A stretch of DNA of 64,000 bases from Larkinella sp051857545 (lineage in GTDB: Bacteria; Bacteroidota; Bacteroidia; Cytophagales; Spirosomataceae). The stretch covers positions 987,094 to 1,051,093 of the forward strand of contig NZ_JBPZHB010000001.1 of NCBI RefSeq assembly GCF_051857545.1, given 5' to 3'. Positions 35,531-44,431 of the stretch are shown here, piece by piece. Position numbers and translations under genes: made by a program. Numbering within the stretch: the stretch's first letter is position 1; each line of letters opens with the position of its first letter. Below the pieces are notes generated by a model. It made no database searches. It had not been told where the DNA came from and worked only from the letters and a program-made list of their open reading frames with translations.

Positions 35531-37009
35531 TTAATACCCCGGATTCTGGTTAATTTTATTGACCAGGACCTGTTCTTCCGGAATCGGAGCGAGCAGTTTG
35601 GTGGGCGTCACTTCGTAGGCGGTATTGTAAAGAAACGATTTTTTCGCCTTCTCGCGCTGGCCGTGTGCAGTCATCACTTCCACCGCCTTGCCCGTTCGTT
35701 TCAAATCGTACCAGCGCTGGTTTTCAAAACAGAACTCCACCTGGCGTTCTTTGGCAATCAGCGTTTCCAGGGCGGTTTTGCCGGTACCCGCCAGTGACTG
35801 CGTCAACCCGGCCCGGTTGCGAACCTGCTGTACGTACGGAATCGCTTCGGCGGTGTTGCCCTGCTGATTCAGCGCTTCGGCATACAGCAGCAACACGTCC
35901 GAATACCGCAACACCGGCATGTTGTCGCTGCTCCGATCGACGGGCGACGAAAGCGGGGCCTTGTACTTGGCGCAATACGGAATGGGCCGCACGACGCCGT
36001 CCCAGTCCGCGCCATTCCAGAATTTGATCGACACCTCCTTGCGTTTGTCGCCCGCTTCGAACGCATTGATCAGATCGTCAGTAGGTTGGTTCCAGCCCCC
36101 ACCGACCAGGCTGATGCCGGGACGCCCGGTAATGGCCCCCGCCGAGGTCCAGGGCGCAAACCAGAAGAGAAACCGGTTGGACAATGCCGCGCTGTTTTCG
36201 GAATACTGCACCGCAAAAATCGTCTCCTTAAAATCTTTGCTCGATGGATTGAAGACATCCGCGTAATTGGGCAACAAACTGTATTTGCCCGATTCGATCA
36301 CGGTTTTCAGGGCCGCAGCGGCTTCAGCATACTTGCGTTGCGTCAGATACACTTTTCCCAGCAACGCCAGGGCCGCTCCTTCGTTGGCGCGTCCGTTTTC
36401 TTTGACGTCGGTGGCTCCGTTGAAATTCTCGACGGCGGCTTTCAGATCACTGATGATGTTCTCGTACACCTGCTCTTCTGTCGACCGTTTGATGCCGACA
36501 GCTTCCCGCGATTCGATGGGGGTCAGCACCAGCGGAACGCCCCCGAACTGTCGCACCAGGTTGAAATAATACAGAGCCCGCAGAAATTGGGCTTCACCGG
36601 CACACCGCTTCTTGAAAGATTCCTTCGACCAGGTTACGCCCGTCCGGTCGATTTCGGCCAGCAGTTTGTTGCAACGCGTGATGCCGTTGTACGAAAAATT
36701 CCAGAAGTTGGCGTAGGCAACGTTGTTGGAGGCCAGAATGAACTGGTCGATCACGCCCTTCGACGCTTCGCCGGTCACGGTGCTGTACTGAAAGCTGCCG
36801 TTGTCAGAAATGAGTTCGGCCATCACCCAGTGTTCCACTTTTTCGTACGTCTGCATCGGTACGTAACAGCCGTTGGCGAGCAGAATGTATTCGGTTTCCG
36901 ACTTGTAAAAGGTCCCTTCGCTGAGGGCGGTTTCCGGATAAATCTCCAGAAAATCGTTGGAGCAGGCCGACAGGAAAAACAGGCCCAGCACATACACTAT
37001 CTTTTTCAT
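35531..37009 (-). CDS. SusD/RagB-family surface glycan-binding lipoprotein
   Basis: From the ATG at 37009 the product is about 492 residues, with a lipoprotein signal (VLGLFFLSACSND) and the SusD helical-repeat architecture: DFLEIYPETALSEGTFYKSE at the N-terminus, NGITRCNKLLAEIDR, FLRALYYFNLVRQFGGVPLV (a family hallmark, near 140) and the C-terminal VLRYSDVLLLYAEALNQQGN and QRWYDLKRTGKAVEVM blocks. It forms the lid over its SusC partner and captures glycan at the cell surface. It lies downstream of SusC, separated by a 160-nt gap that contains an inserted repeat. The longer upstream frame adds non-signal residues and is rejected. Confidence 0.95.
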   Translation of the reverse strand: MKKIVYVLGLFFLSACSNDFLEIYPETALSEGTFYKSETEYILLANGCYVPMQTYEKVEHWVMAELISDNGSFQYSTVTGEASKGVIDQFILASNNVAYANFWNFSYNGITRCNKLLAEIDRTGVTWSKESFKKRCAGEAQFLRALYYFNLVRQFGGVPLVLTPIESREAVGIKRSTEEQVYENIISDLKAAVENFNGATDVKENGRANEGAALALLGKVYLTQRKYAEAAAALKTVIESGKYSLLPNYADVFNPSSKDFKETIFAVQYSENSAALSNRFLFWFAPWTSAGAITGRPGISLVGGGWNQPTDDLINAFEAGDKRKEVSIKFWNGADWDGVVRPIPYCAKYKAPLSSPVDRSSDNMPVLRYSDVLLLYAEALNQQGNTAEAIPYVQQVRNRAGLTQSLAGTGKTALETLIAKERQVEFCFENQRWYDLKRTGKAVEVMTAHGQREKAKKSFLYNTAYEVTPTKLLAPIPEEQVLVNKINQNPGY

Positions 37010-37038
37010 ACCATTTTGTGAATTAGTGGGTTTAGCGT

Positions 37039-37165
37039 CTACGGTTTTCTGTATTCGGTTTACGGTTAGCCACCACATTTTTAAACTGTGGAAGAAGGAA
37101 AGTATGCAGTCAACCCACCGTAGCGACGGCCCGGCGAAAACTGTAAACCGAAAACCGTAAACTGG
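37039..37165. repeat. Dispersed MITE-like repeat, copy 2
   Basis: The susC-susD gap holds an element related, in inverted orientation, to the one at 21349-21492. The block at 37128-37165 read on the minus strand shares 26 of 28 bases with 21357-21384 (GTTTTCGGT..GTTTTCGCCGGGCC). Both ends carry CGGTTTTC/GTTTACGGTT motifs in opposite directions, so it may form a hairpin that tunes SusD expression. Confidence 0.65.
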
Positions 37166-37168
37166 TTT

Positions 37169-40100
37169 TTAGAATGTCAGGTTAATCCCGATGGACGTCG
37201 TGCGGGACAGCGGATACGACGACATGTCGAAGCCGGGGGCCAGCGTGTTGTTGACCGTCACCGACTGCCCTTCGGGATTGGCACCTTTGTATTTGGTGAA
37301 CGTAGCCAGATTCTGGCTGGTCAGGTAAAACCGGCAGTTGTTGACAAACCCGGTTTTTTTCACCCAGCTTTCGGGCAGCGAATACCCCAGCGTCAGGTTG
37401 CCGATCCGCAGGTAGCTCGCATCCTCGACCCACAAACTCGAAACCCGGTGGCCCAGACTGGGCGTCAGAATGGGAATGCCGTAGTGTTGGCCGTCGCCCG
37501 GTGTATCGGCGTTTCGCCAGCGGGCCGTCCACTCTTTGCTGACGTTGAAAAAGCCTTGGAGGTTGTCGACGGTCTGCCGCAGGCCGTTCATGACCTGCCC
37601 GCCATATTGCCCGCTCACAATGACGTTCAGATCGAAGCGGTTGTAGGAAAACCGGTTCGTAACGCCAAAGATGAACTTGGGGTGCGGACTGCCGATCATC
37701 GTATAATCCAGCAGGTCGGTAATCACGCCATCGCCATTCACATCCTTGTATTTGACGTTGCCCTCATAGACCTGTGGAGTTTTGATGATGGCCGGATTGG
37801 CAATGTCAGCGGCCGTATACAACCCATCGAAAATATACCCGAAAAACTGACTGATGGGTTTGCCCACTACCGAAACGTGCGTGGGATTGTTGTCGTTGCT
37901 GCCTGCCAGAATCCGGTCGCCGTTGTCGTTGAGCGAGAGCACCTTGTTTCGGTTAAAGGCCATGTTCAGGTTGACATCCCAGTTGAACGCGCCCGAAACC
38001 GGGGTGCCGCCCAGCGCAATTTCGATCCCGGTATTCCGGACATTTCCCTTGTTGACCGTCTGGGCGTTGTAGCCCGTAATGGCCGGAATCACGTCGTTGA
38101 GCAGCATATTCGTGCTTTTCCGGTAGTAATAATCCAGCGAGAGCGACAGGCGGTTCTGGAACAATTCAAGATCTGCACCGACATCTACCTGATTCGATAC
38201 TTCCCAACTCAGATATGGATTGGACAAACCCACGCTGGAAGCCGTCACCTGCGTGGTTCCAAAGACATACGATTCGGCATTGATCGACGCCAGGTGTGAA
38301 TAATTACCGATGTTGTTGTTGCCGCTTCGCCCGTAGCTTGCCCGCAGTTTCAGGTCGTTGATGACGCGGTTGCCTTTCAGGAAATTCTCTTCCGAAACCC
38401 GCCAGGCGGCCGCGACCGACGGAAACAGGGCGTAGCGGTTCCGGCTCCCAAACCGCGACGAACCATCCGAGCGGAAAGTGGCCGTCAGTAAATATCGGTC
38501 TTTGAAGCCGTAGTTGATGCGGCCCAGATACGAAATCATGGCCCACTGATTGACGGTTTCGCCCCAGGCGCTGATGGTCTGCGCGGCATTGATGGTCTGA
38601 ATAAGATCGTTTGTATACGGATTGGCGGTGAGGTTAACGCCCGTCGACGTGCTTTTCTGGGTCGTGTAGCCCAACAATGCATCGAACCGGTGATTGCCAA
38701 TCGTTTTATCGTAGGTCAGCGTGTTCTCGATCAGCCAGTCGAACCGCTCACTGCGGCTGTTGTTCGAGCGTCCGGTGCCGACGATCGGGGGCGTGTTGGA
38801 AGCGCCGACCGTGGCGGGGATGTACTGCTGGTATTTGGCCGTCGACCAGATGGTGTTCAGGGACGTTTTCGCTTTCAGACCCGGAATGATTTCCCACTCG
38901 ATAAAGGCCGATCCGAGGTTCTGAAAATCCTTTTCGGTCTGGATGGTTTCCCGCAACGTAAACAGCGGATTGGCGAAACTCCAGGCCGAATGGTATTTGC
39001 TTTGGGGAGAAACGATGTACGGAATCAGGTTGCCGTTCTGGTCATAGGGCGACCGTAACGGATTGGCCCACAGGCTCACGCCCAGAATATCCTCCCGGCT
39101 GGAATTGGTGTTGGTTCGCTTCTGGGTAATAAACGTGGGCTGGAGAATCGCGCTGACCTTGACGTGTTTGCCCAGGTTTGACTCGATGCCCAGTTTGCTG
39201 CTGTACCGCTCCACGCCCGTGTGCTTCAGAACGCCGTCCTGTTTGAAATAGCCCATGCTGAAACTCAGCCGCGATTCTTTGGAGCCTTTCTGAATGCTGA
39301 CGTTGTGGTCCTCGATGGCGGCTGGCCGAAGTAGCAAACCGTACCAGTCGGTTCCCTTGCCGGTCAGGTTGTCGAGGTTGCGGTATTCCTGCGGATAGTC
39401 GTCGATCGTAGCCGCCCGTCTTTCGCGTTGCCGAACCACAATACCGATTTTATCCCGCTGCAATTCCGCAAATTCGCGTTCGTTCAGCATTTCGGGGCGT
39501 CCTTTTTGCGGAACTTGCTGCACCCCGCGCATGGACGAAACACTGACCTCGGTCCGGTCGAATTTGCCTTTTTTTGTCGTAATCAGGATTACCCCGTTGG
39601 CCCCGCGCGAACCGTAAATGGCAGTCGACGACGCATCTTTCAGAATACTGACGGATTCGATGTCGTTGGGATTGATGAACAGCAACGGGTTGAGTGTCTG
39701 GTTCATACCCGCCGAATACGGCATTCCGTCCACCACATACAAAGGCTCGTTGCCCGCACCCAGCGAACCGCTGCCCCGGATTTTGATGGACGTTCCGCCC
39801 CCCGGCGCACCCGACGGCTGCTGAATCTGCACCCCGGCCACCTGCCCGATCATTTTCTGATCGATGGTCGAAACCGGCAGACTGCGAATGGCTTTCTGGT
39901 CGACCACCGCCACCGAACCCGTCAAATCCTGCGACCGTTGCGAACCGTAGCCGACAACGACGACTTCCTGCAACGCCTTGGTGTCGGCTTCCAGCGTAAT
40001 GGTAAAAGTCGTTTGCTGCCCCAATGCGACTTCCTGACTCAGAAAGCCGATCGACGAAACGACCAGACTCCCCCGAACTTCCGGCAGATTCAGACTGAAC

Positions 40101-40684
40101 TGGCCCTCGGCGTTGGTGGAAGTGCCGAGGTTCGGATTTTCCTTGTAGAGCACGGTGGCACCCGGAATGGCCTGGCCGTTCTGATCGATCACGCGACCGG
40201 TTACCGGCACCAGCGCAGCCGCGATTTTTTGACTGATCGGGGCGAAAATGCCGCTGCCACCCAGTTGAGAGGCTTCACCGGAACGATCGTTTCCGTTGAT
40301 CGGGCTGGAAGCCGGAACCGGGTTTTGGGGTTTCTCCTTCTTCTCGGTCGACAGGGGCGCAATCAGGTAAAAACCGTCGTTCACTTTTTCGTAGCGCAGC
40401 GGTTGCCCTTCCAGCACCTTCTTCAACGCCTTTTCGGCACTCGAAAACCGGTCGGTTTTGAGTTCTACAGTGCGGTTGTCCAGCAAGTCCGACCGATAGG
40501 CAATGGAAATCTGAAACCGGTTTTCGATGTCTTTCAGCACGGAGGTCAGCAGGCGCCGTTGCATCTGGCTGGCTGATTTCTCCGGCAGTTGCCGGTTGGG
40601 ATTCCACGCCAGCACCTGACCGCTGACCGGTTGCCGGATGAATAGCCCAATTACAACCAAACAAAATAGAGTTGTTCTATCCAT
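37169..40684 (-). CDS. SusC/RagA TonB-linked outer-membrane transporter with STN domain
   Basis: A protein of about 1171 residues from the ATG at 40684 (a start 12 codons earlier is possible). After the signal peptide (ending VSGQ) comes an STN domain (about 45-115: LLTSVLKDIENRFQISIAYR), the hallmark of transporters that signal through FecR. Then a carboxypeptidase-regulatory domain (GRVIDQNGQAIPGATVLYKE), the SusC motif QEVVVVGYGSQRSQDLTGSV, plug (GTSIKIRGSGSLGAGNEPLY, GSRGANGVILITTKKG) and the long barrel ending SIGINLTF. With SusD it imports a glycan, here probably sulfated. The FecR and sigma genes lie directly upstream. Confidence 0.95.
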   Translation of the reverse strand: MDRTTLFCLVVIGLFIRQPVSGQVLAWNPNRQLPEKSASQMQRRLLTSVLKDIENRFQISIAYRSDLLDNRTVELKTDRFSSAEKALKKVLEGQPLRYEKVNDGFYLIAPLSTEKKEKPQNPVPASSPINGNDRSGEASQLGGSGIFAPISQKIAAALVPVTGRVIDQNGQAIPGATVLYKENPNLGTSTNAEGQFSLNLPEVRGSLVVSSIGFLSQEVALGQQTTFTITLEADTKALQEVVVVGYGSQRSQDLTGSVAVVDQKAIRSLPVSTIDQKMIGQVAGVQIQQPSGAPGGGTSIKIRGSGSLGAGNEPLYVVDGMPYSAGMNQTLNPLLFINPNDIESVSILKDASSTAIYGSRGANGVILITTKKGKFDRTEVSVSSMRGVQQVPQKGRPEMLNEREFAELQRDKIGIVVRQRERRAATIDDYPQEYRNLDNLTGKGTDWYGLLLRPAAIEDHNVSIQKGSKESRLSFSMGYFKQDGVLKHTGVERYSSKLGIESNLGKHVKVSAILQPTFITQKRTNTNSSREDILGVSLWANPLRSPYDQNGNLIPYIVSPQSKYHSAWSFANPLFTLRETIQTEKDFQNLGSAFIEWEIIPGLKAKTSLNTIWSTAKYQQYIPATVGASNTPPIVGTGRSNNSRSERFDWLIENTLTYDKTIGNHRFDALLGYTTQKSTSTGVNLTANPYTNDLIQTINAAQTISAWGETVNQWAMISYLGRINYGFKDRYLLTATFRSDGSSRFGSRNRYALFPSVAAAWRVSEENFLKGNRVINDLKLRASYGRSGNNNIGNYSHLASINAESYVFGTTQVTASSVGLSNPYLSWEVSNQVDVGADLELFQNRLSLSLDYYYRKSTNMLLNDVIPAITGYNAQTVNKGNVRNTGIEIALGGTPVSGAFNWDVNLNMAFNRNKVLSLNDNGDRILAGSNDNNPTHVSVVGKPISQFFGYIFDGLYTAADIANPAIIKTPQVYEGNVKYKDVNGDGVITDLLDYTMIGSPHPKFIFGVTNRFSYNRFDLNVIVSGQYGGQVMNGLRQTVDNLQGFFNVSKEWTARWRNADTPGDGQHYGIPILTPSLGHRVSSLWVEDASYLRIGNLTLGYSLPESWVKKTGFVNNCRFYLTSQNLATFTKYKGANPEGQSVTVNNTLAPGFDMSSYPLSRTTSIGINLTF

Positions 40685-40737
40685 AAAATAGAGTTTAGGA
40701 GTAGTGCGTCTTAGGTTCATACGATAAGAGTTAGGAA

Positions 40738-41730
40738 TTAGAGCTTATGGAGGGTGACGGTGGTTCCGGAACGTTTGATAGTCAGCGAGAAAAGTCTTTC
40801 AATCTGGATGAGCACATCGTCGGCGTCGGTGAGCGGCATCGATCCCGACGCCCGGAGCCGCAGCAGCTCTTCCTGTTGTACCTGAACGGTCAGACCGTAG
40901 TTATCCTGCAGGATTTCGATCAGATCGGCCAGGGTAGTTTGATCCAGCACCAGCCGTTTTTCTTTCCAGGCCGAATACGGTTCCGGGCGGATGGTTCGCC
41001 ACTGCTGGGTACCGTCGGCTTTTACTTCAAAAAACTGCCCCGGTTTCATCGTAATGCCCTGATCCGGCGCTTTGTCGGGCTGGCTGAGTTTCACACTTCC
41101 CGATTCCAGCACCACCTTAACGGCTTTGGGGCGGGTAAAAACGTTAAACTCTGTTCCCAGCACCTGCACATCGAGCTGGCGGGCGTGGACGACAAATTTC
41201 TGGTGGTTTTGCTGGTGGGTCACGGAGAAAAAAGCCTCCCCTTCCAGCCATACTTCGCGCGCGGCCTCCGGTTTCCAGTTTCGGGCGAGTCGCAGGCTGG
41301 AGTTGGCGTTGAGCGTCACCCGGCTTCCGTCGTGTAACGTAAGCTGCCGGGTTTCGCCGTATGCCGTCTGGTAGGTTTCTGGCGTGTTCTGGTACAGCCA
41401 CCAGGCCAGACCAGACAACAGGATTACGGCCACAGAAGCCGCCACTGAAAGCCAAGAACGGGACCACAGCGGACGGATAACCGGCTCAGACAGACGGTTT
41501 TGTAAAGACCGCCATGAATTATCGAGTTGTTCGGCAGGCACGGCGGGCGGCTGCTGGCTATACAGTATGAGAATCCGGGCGTGGGCAATGGCTTCCCGCT
41601 GGGCCGGATTCGCAGCGATGTACTGCTGCCAGAACCGGTCTTCTGCTGCCGATGGATTCAACACCCAACGCCGGAAGGCGGTATCAAAAACCCAGTCGTC
41701 GGGAGAGAATAATTCGTATTCCGTTGCCAA
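40738..41730 (-). CDS. FecR-family anti-sigma factor
   Basis: The 330-residue protein has an N-terminal cytoplasmic helical segment (FDTAFRRWVLNPSAAEDRFW, about 14-33), one transmembrane helix (SWLSVAASVAVILLSGLAWW, about 93-112) and the periplasmic FecR domain with YGETRQLTLHDGSRVTLNAN (about 124-143), EVWLEGEAFFSVTH and LDVQVLGTEFNVF. The C-terminal DUF4974/STN-like region (about 260-328: TLADLIEILQDNYGLTVQVQ) would bind the transporter. It passes the binding signal from the STN-SusC to the sigma factor. The start is a TTG as no ATG lies near; it is 48 nt downstream of the sigma gene. Confidence 0.93.
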   Translation of the reverse strand: MATEYELFSPDDWVFDTAFRRWVLNPSAAEDRFWQQYIAANPAQREAIAHARILILYSQQPPAVPAEQLDNSWRSLQNRLSEPVIRPLWSRSWLSVAASVAVILLSGLAWWLYQNTPETYQTAYGETRQLTLHDGSRVTLNANSSLRLARNWKPEAAREVWLEGEAFFSVTHQQNHQKFVVHARQLDVQVLGTEFNVFTRPKAVKVVLESGSVKLSQPDKAPDQGITMKPGQFFEVKADGTQQWRTIRPEPYSAWKEKRLVLDQTTLADLIEILQDNYGLTVQVQQEELLRLRASGSMPLTDADDVLIQIERLFSLTIKRSGTTVTLHKL

Positions 41731-41778
41731 AGCTTTCCTGCTTTTTTGGAATACAGTCTGGCTCAGGCAAAAAGTACC

Positions 41779-42405
41779 CTACCGTTTGGAAGATTTTTTG
41801 AAAAAATACGGCAGAAGCGGGATGAGGCTTCCATAGAGGATCTGGGAGATACGAATGGCCGGGCCAATGCGCTGACGCAGCGCCTGCAACCCCTTCTGGA
41901 TGAAGTTCTTGGCCGACTGGTGGTTTACGCCCATCACCTGCGCAATCTGATCGAAAGACAGACCGGAATAAAATTTGAGAACGATGGCTTCGCGCTGGCG
42001 TTCGGGAAGCTGCTCCAGGGCCTGGTTGAGTTGTTGAATTTGTTGATCCGACAGTTGCCTGATGATCAGGGCATCTTCCACCGACAGTTCGACCTGCGCT
42101 CCGGTTTCCGGCAGGGGGTAAGCATCCCGCAGTCGGTTCAGAAGGGTCAACTGGCGGAACAGCATGTTCCGTAATGATGCCAGCAGATAAAAAGCAACCC
42201 CGTCGGTCATGGGTTTCAGGTTATTGCCATACCGGTGCAGGTTCAGAAATAAATCCTGAATGCAATCCTCGACCAGTTTATCGTCGTGGGTGAACGTTCG
42301 TCCATACCGAAACAAAACCGCATAGAACCGCCGGTATAACTTTTCGAAGGCTTCCGGACAGCCCGTACGAAACAATTCCCAGAGTTCAGCGTCGGTATGT
42401 TGCAT
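41779..42405 (-). CDS. ECF RNA polymerase sigma factor (FecI-type)
   Basis: A protein of 208 residues from the ATG at 42405 (TTG two codons earlier also open). Region 2 is at about 15-80: FEKLYRRFYAVLFRYGRTFT and DDKLVEDCIQDLFLNLHRYG; region 4 at about 130-185: LPERQREAIVLKFYSGLSFDQI-AQVMGVNHQSAKNF. A short hydrophobic tail (ILYGSLIPLLPYFF) follows, as often in Bacteroidota sigma-70 family members. With the adjacent FecR and STN-SusC it forms a cell-surface signalling system that would start transcription of the glycan locus. Confidence 0.93.
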   Translation of the reverse strand: MQHTDAELWELFRTGCPEAFEKLYRRFYAVLFRYGRTFTHDDKLVEDCIQDLFLNLHRYGNNLKPMTDGVAFYLLASLRNMLFRQLTLLNRLRDAYPLPETGAQVELSVEDALIIRQLSDQQIQQLNQALEQLPERQREAIVLKFYSGLSFDQIAQVMGVNHQSAKNFIQKGLQALRQRIGPAIRISQILYGSLIPLLPYFFKKSSKR

Positions 42406-42411
42406 CGTCAA

Positions 42412-42896
42412 TCGATTGCCCTTCTTTTAATGCAATTTGAAAGATAAATGTGAATAAAAAAAGCGGTTTGGTAACTCTACTTTCAAGCTACTAATTCTAT
42501 ATAATAAATAGATTTATTCTGCAAAAACAGAGCCAGTGTGGTGACGCTGGCTTCTGAGTGCAAACTTGGGATAAATCGTTGAATTTGCCAATACTTCGAC
42601 GAAGAGAATGGAAAAATACCGGAAATACGAACTCTATAAAATGGGTTATCCTACTCAAAAATCGGAGAGCTGACCCCTACTTCTCTCACCTGATCCAACA
42701 CGGTATCGGTTTTTTATTTCCGGTCAGTAGGAAATGGTCCTTCGTCTCTTTATGTGCTGCGGGTTCTGTACAGATTATGACGTGTTTTGTGCACAGTGCC
42801 TGAACGAACCGGTTCCATTTTACCATCTCTATTAACGACCGCCCGGACAGATTGTCCGGGCTTTTTTTGCTTTGAACCGTAATTTTGGAGCAGGAA
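42412..42896. other. Intergenic stretch with an orphan plus-strand terminator
   Basis: About 485 nt between the sigma-factor start and the Dabb stop. Short open frames look non-coding. The only clear structure is the strong terminator at 42841-42868, oriented to end a plus-strand transcript although no plus-strand gene is present. A small RNA is possible. Confidence 0.5.
42841..42868 (+). terminator. Orphan intrinsic terminator
   Basis: Stem GCCCGGACA (42841-42849) with TGTCCGGGC (42853-42861), 3-nt loop, followed by seven T. A textbook rho-independent terminator on the plus strand. Genes on both sides are on the minus strand. Confidence 0.85.
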
Positions 42897-43184
42897 TTAA
42901 ATCTGATAGTCGATTTCCAGGAATTCCGCAACATTGTTCAGCCAAAACTGCTCCACAAAATGGACGTGATTGGGGTGGTTGTTGTACGCGTCGTACTGTT
43001 CCTGACCGGCAAATTCCATCGACAGTCCAAAGTCGTACGGGTTTTTCGGGCTAATTTGTTTCAGGCACTCGAACTGTTGCACCCCGGGAATCGCGACTAG
43101 CTTCCGGGCTTCGTTCAAAAAATTCTGTTCCTCCTGCGAACCAGCCGGATGTTTGAGTTTAAAGACAACGGTATGACGGATCAT
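42897..43184 (-). CDS. Dabb-family (stress-responsive alpha/beta barrel) protein
   Basis: The 95-residue protein matches the Dabb fold: MIRHTVVFKLKHPAGSQEEQ at the start, FLNEARKLVAIPGVQQFECL (about 22-41), NPYDFGLSMEFAGQEQYDAY (about 48-67) and HPNHVHFVEQFW near the end. Dabb proteins form dimers and bind small hydrophobic molecules; enzymatic roles are known in only a few. It is upstream of the orphan terminator and downstream of a nested repeat. Role unknown. Confidence 0.85.
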   Translation of the reverse strand: MIRHTVVFKLKHPAGSQEEQNFLNEARKLVAIPGVQQFECLKQISPKNPYDFGLSMEFAGQEQYDAYNNHPNHVHFVEQFWLNNVAEFLEIDYQI

Positions 43185-43240
43185 GTGCGGTGGGGTTCAT
43201 TCATGAACCGATCAAGGTTTAGAAAGTTTGAGTATTTTTT

Positions 43241-43401
43241 TGGTCGCGTGGCGACCGAATGTTTGTAGCTTAAAATGGCCTTATGATGTCCACTGGTCGC
43301 GTAGCGATCAAACAAAGGCTCCTGTTTTGTTCGGTCGCTACGCGACCAGCGGGCGATTTAACCCGTCGTTTTTCTACAAACATTCGGTCGCTACGCGACC
43401 A
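43241..43401. repeat. Nested inverted repeats of a GGTCGCGTAGCGACC unit
   Basis: Four copies of a GGTCGCG(T/G)(A/G)GCGAC(C) unit at 43241-43258, 43294-43310, 43331-43348 and 43385-43401. The outer pair extends to a 28-bp inverted repeat with one mismatch (43241-43268 against 43374-43401) and the inner pair to about 24 bp (43293-43316 against 43324-43349), one hairpin inside another. REP/BIME-like layout in the gap between the isomerase-like and Dabb genes. Confidence 0.88.
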
Positions 43402-43417
43402 TGACCCTGACTCAATG

Positions 43418-44287
43418 TCAACCCCAGCTTGCTTTCTGAATGTTGTCGATGCTGATTTTGATACTTTCCAGCGGAGGGCGTTTACAGATGTCTTGTTCTA
43501 CAAAGTAATGCTTCAAACCGGCTTCTTCGGCTTTTTCAAAAATAGCGGCAAAGTCGATGGAACCGGTGCCTACTTCCGCAAATTCCTGCTCCGGTGTTTT
43601 CGCCATATCCTTCACGTGCCAGAGGGGAAAACGACCGGGATATTTGGCAAAATAATCAGCGGGTTTCTGACCGGTTTTCGAAATCCAGTACAAATCCATT
43701 TCCATCTGCACCGTCGTATTTTTCAGAATCAACTCATACGGCATCTGTCCGTCCACGCGCTCCGTAAACTCAAAATCGTGGTTATGGTAGCCCAGCGTCA
43801 GCCCGGCTTTTTTCGCCGTTTCCTGCCCTGCCGACAGCAGATCGACCAGTTGTTTGTAGTCGTCCGGTTTGCGCTCGTCGGGTGCCAGATACGCAATGAT
43901 GATGTATTCCTGACCCACAGCTTTGGCATCGTCCACCACCTGCTGCCAGTTTTTAGTCAGGCCGTCCATCGGGCCCATTTGGGTTGAACGCGCCGTCAAT
44001 GTATGGCCACTCGGAGCCGACAAGCCGTTGTCTTTCAGTATTTTAAGGTACTCGGCCGGTGTTTTTCCGAAGAATTTCCCACCGCCATAGCCAAAGTTTT
44101 CCACTTCTTTATACCCCAGTTTGGCCACCTCCGCCAGTACGGTTTCGATTCCCTGTTTCTGAATGTCATCCCGGAGCGTATACAGTTGCAAGCCTATGGT
44201 TTTGGCTTTTGCCGAACAGGCGTTCAGGCCAAGCACGGTGAGCGCGCTGAGTCCTAAGGAGGTTCCAAGAAAGTTTCTGCGATTCAT
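43418..44287 (-). CDS. Sugar phosphate isomerase/epimerase family (TIM barrel) lipoprotein
   Basis: The 289-residue protein has an export signal with twin Arg and a lipobox-like end (MNRRNFLGTSLGLSALTVLG, then LNAC). The mature part is an AP-endonuclease-2-like xylose-isomerase TIM barrel: KTIGLQLYTLRDDIQKQGIE, LGYKEVENFGYGG, LGYHNHDFEFTERV (about 178-191), TVQMEMDLYWISKTGQ and FPLWHVKDMAK (about 230-240), with the Glu/Asp/His residues that bind metal in this family. Secreted members of this family often sit next to glycan or inositol catabolism genes. Substrate unknown. Confidence 0.9.
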   Translation of the reverse strand: MNRRNFLGTSLGLSALTVLGLNACSAKAKTIGLQLYTLRDDIQKQGIETVLAEVAKLGYKEVENFGYGGGKFFGKTPAEYLKILKDNGLSAPSGHTLTARSTQMGPMDGLTKNWQQVVDDAKAVGQEYIIIAYLAPDERKPDDYKQLVDLLSAGQETAKKAGLTLGYHNHDFEFTERVDGQMPYELILKNTTVQMEMDLYWISKTGQKPADYFAKYPGRFPLWHVKDMAKTPEQEFAEVGTGSIDFAAIFEKAEEAGLKHYFVEQDICKRPPLESIKISIDNIQKASWG

Positions 44288-44431
44288 GTTGATTCCGATA
44301 AAATAGACGATTGGGTGAAGTATCTGGCGTAATCTTAATGTGTATTTTCAACACAATGATACCGCGTTTTGGCTTTGTGTCTATCTTACCCCTATAAATA
44401 ATTTAATTTTTTCAGTCTGGAGTCCAGATTG

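Noticed and set aside
42558..42803. Possible 81-aa plus-strand gene before the orphan terminator
   Set aside because: Unlikely composition and no promoter; a non-coding RNA is a better, though unproven, reading of this region.
43241..43401. CRISPR array
   Set aside because: Units are palindromic and placed as inverted pairs with uneven gaps, and no cas genes are nearby.
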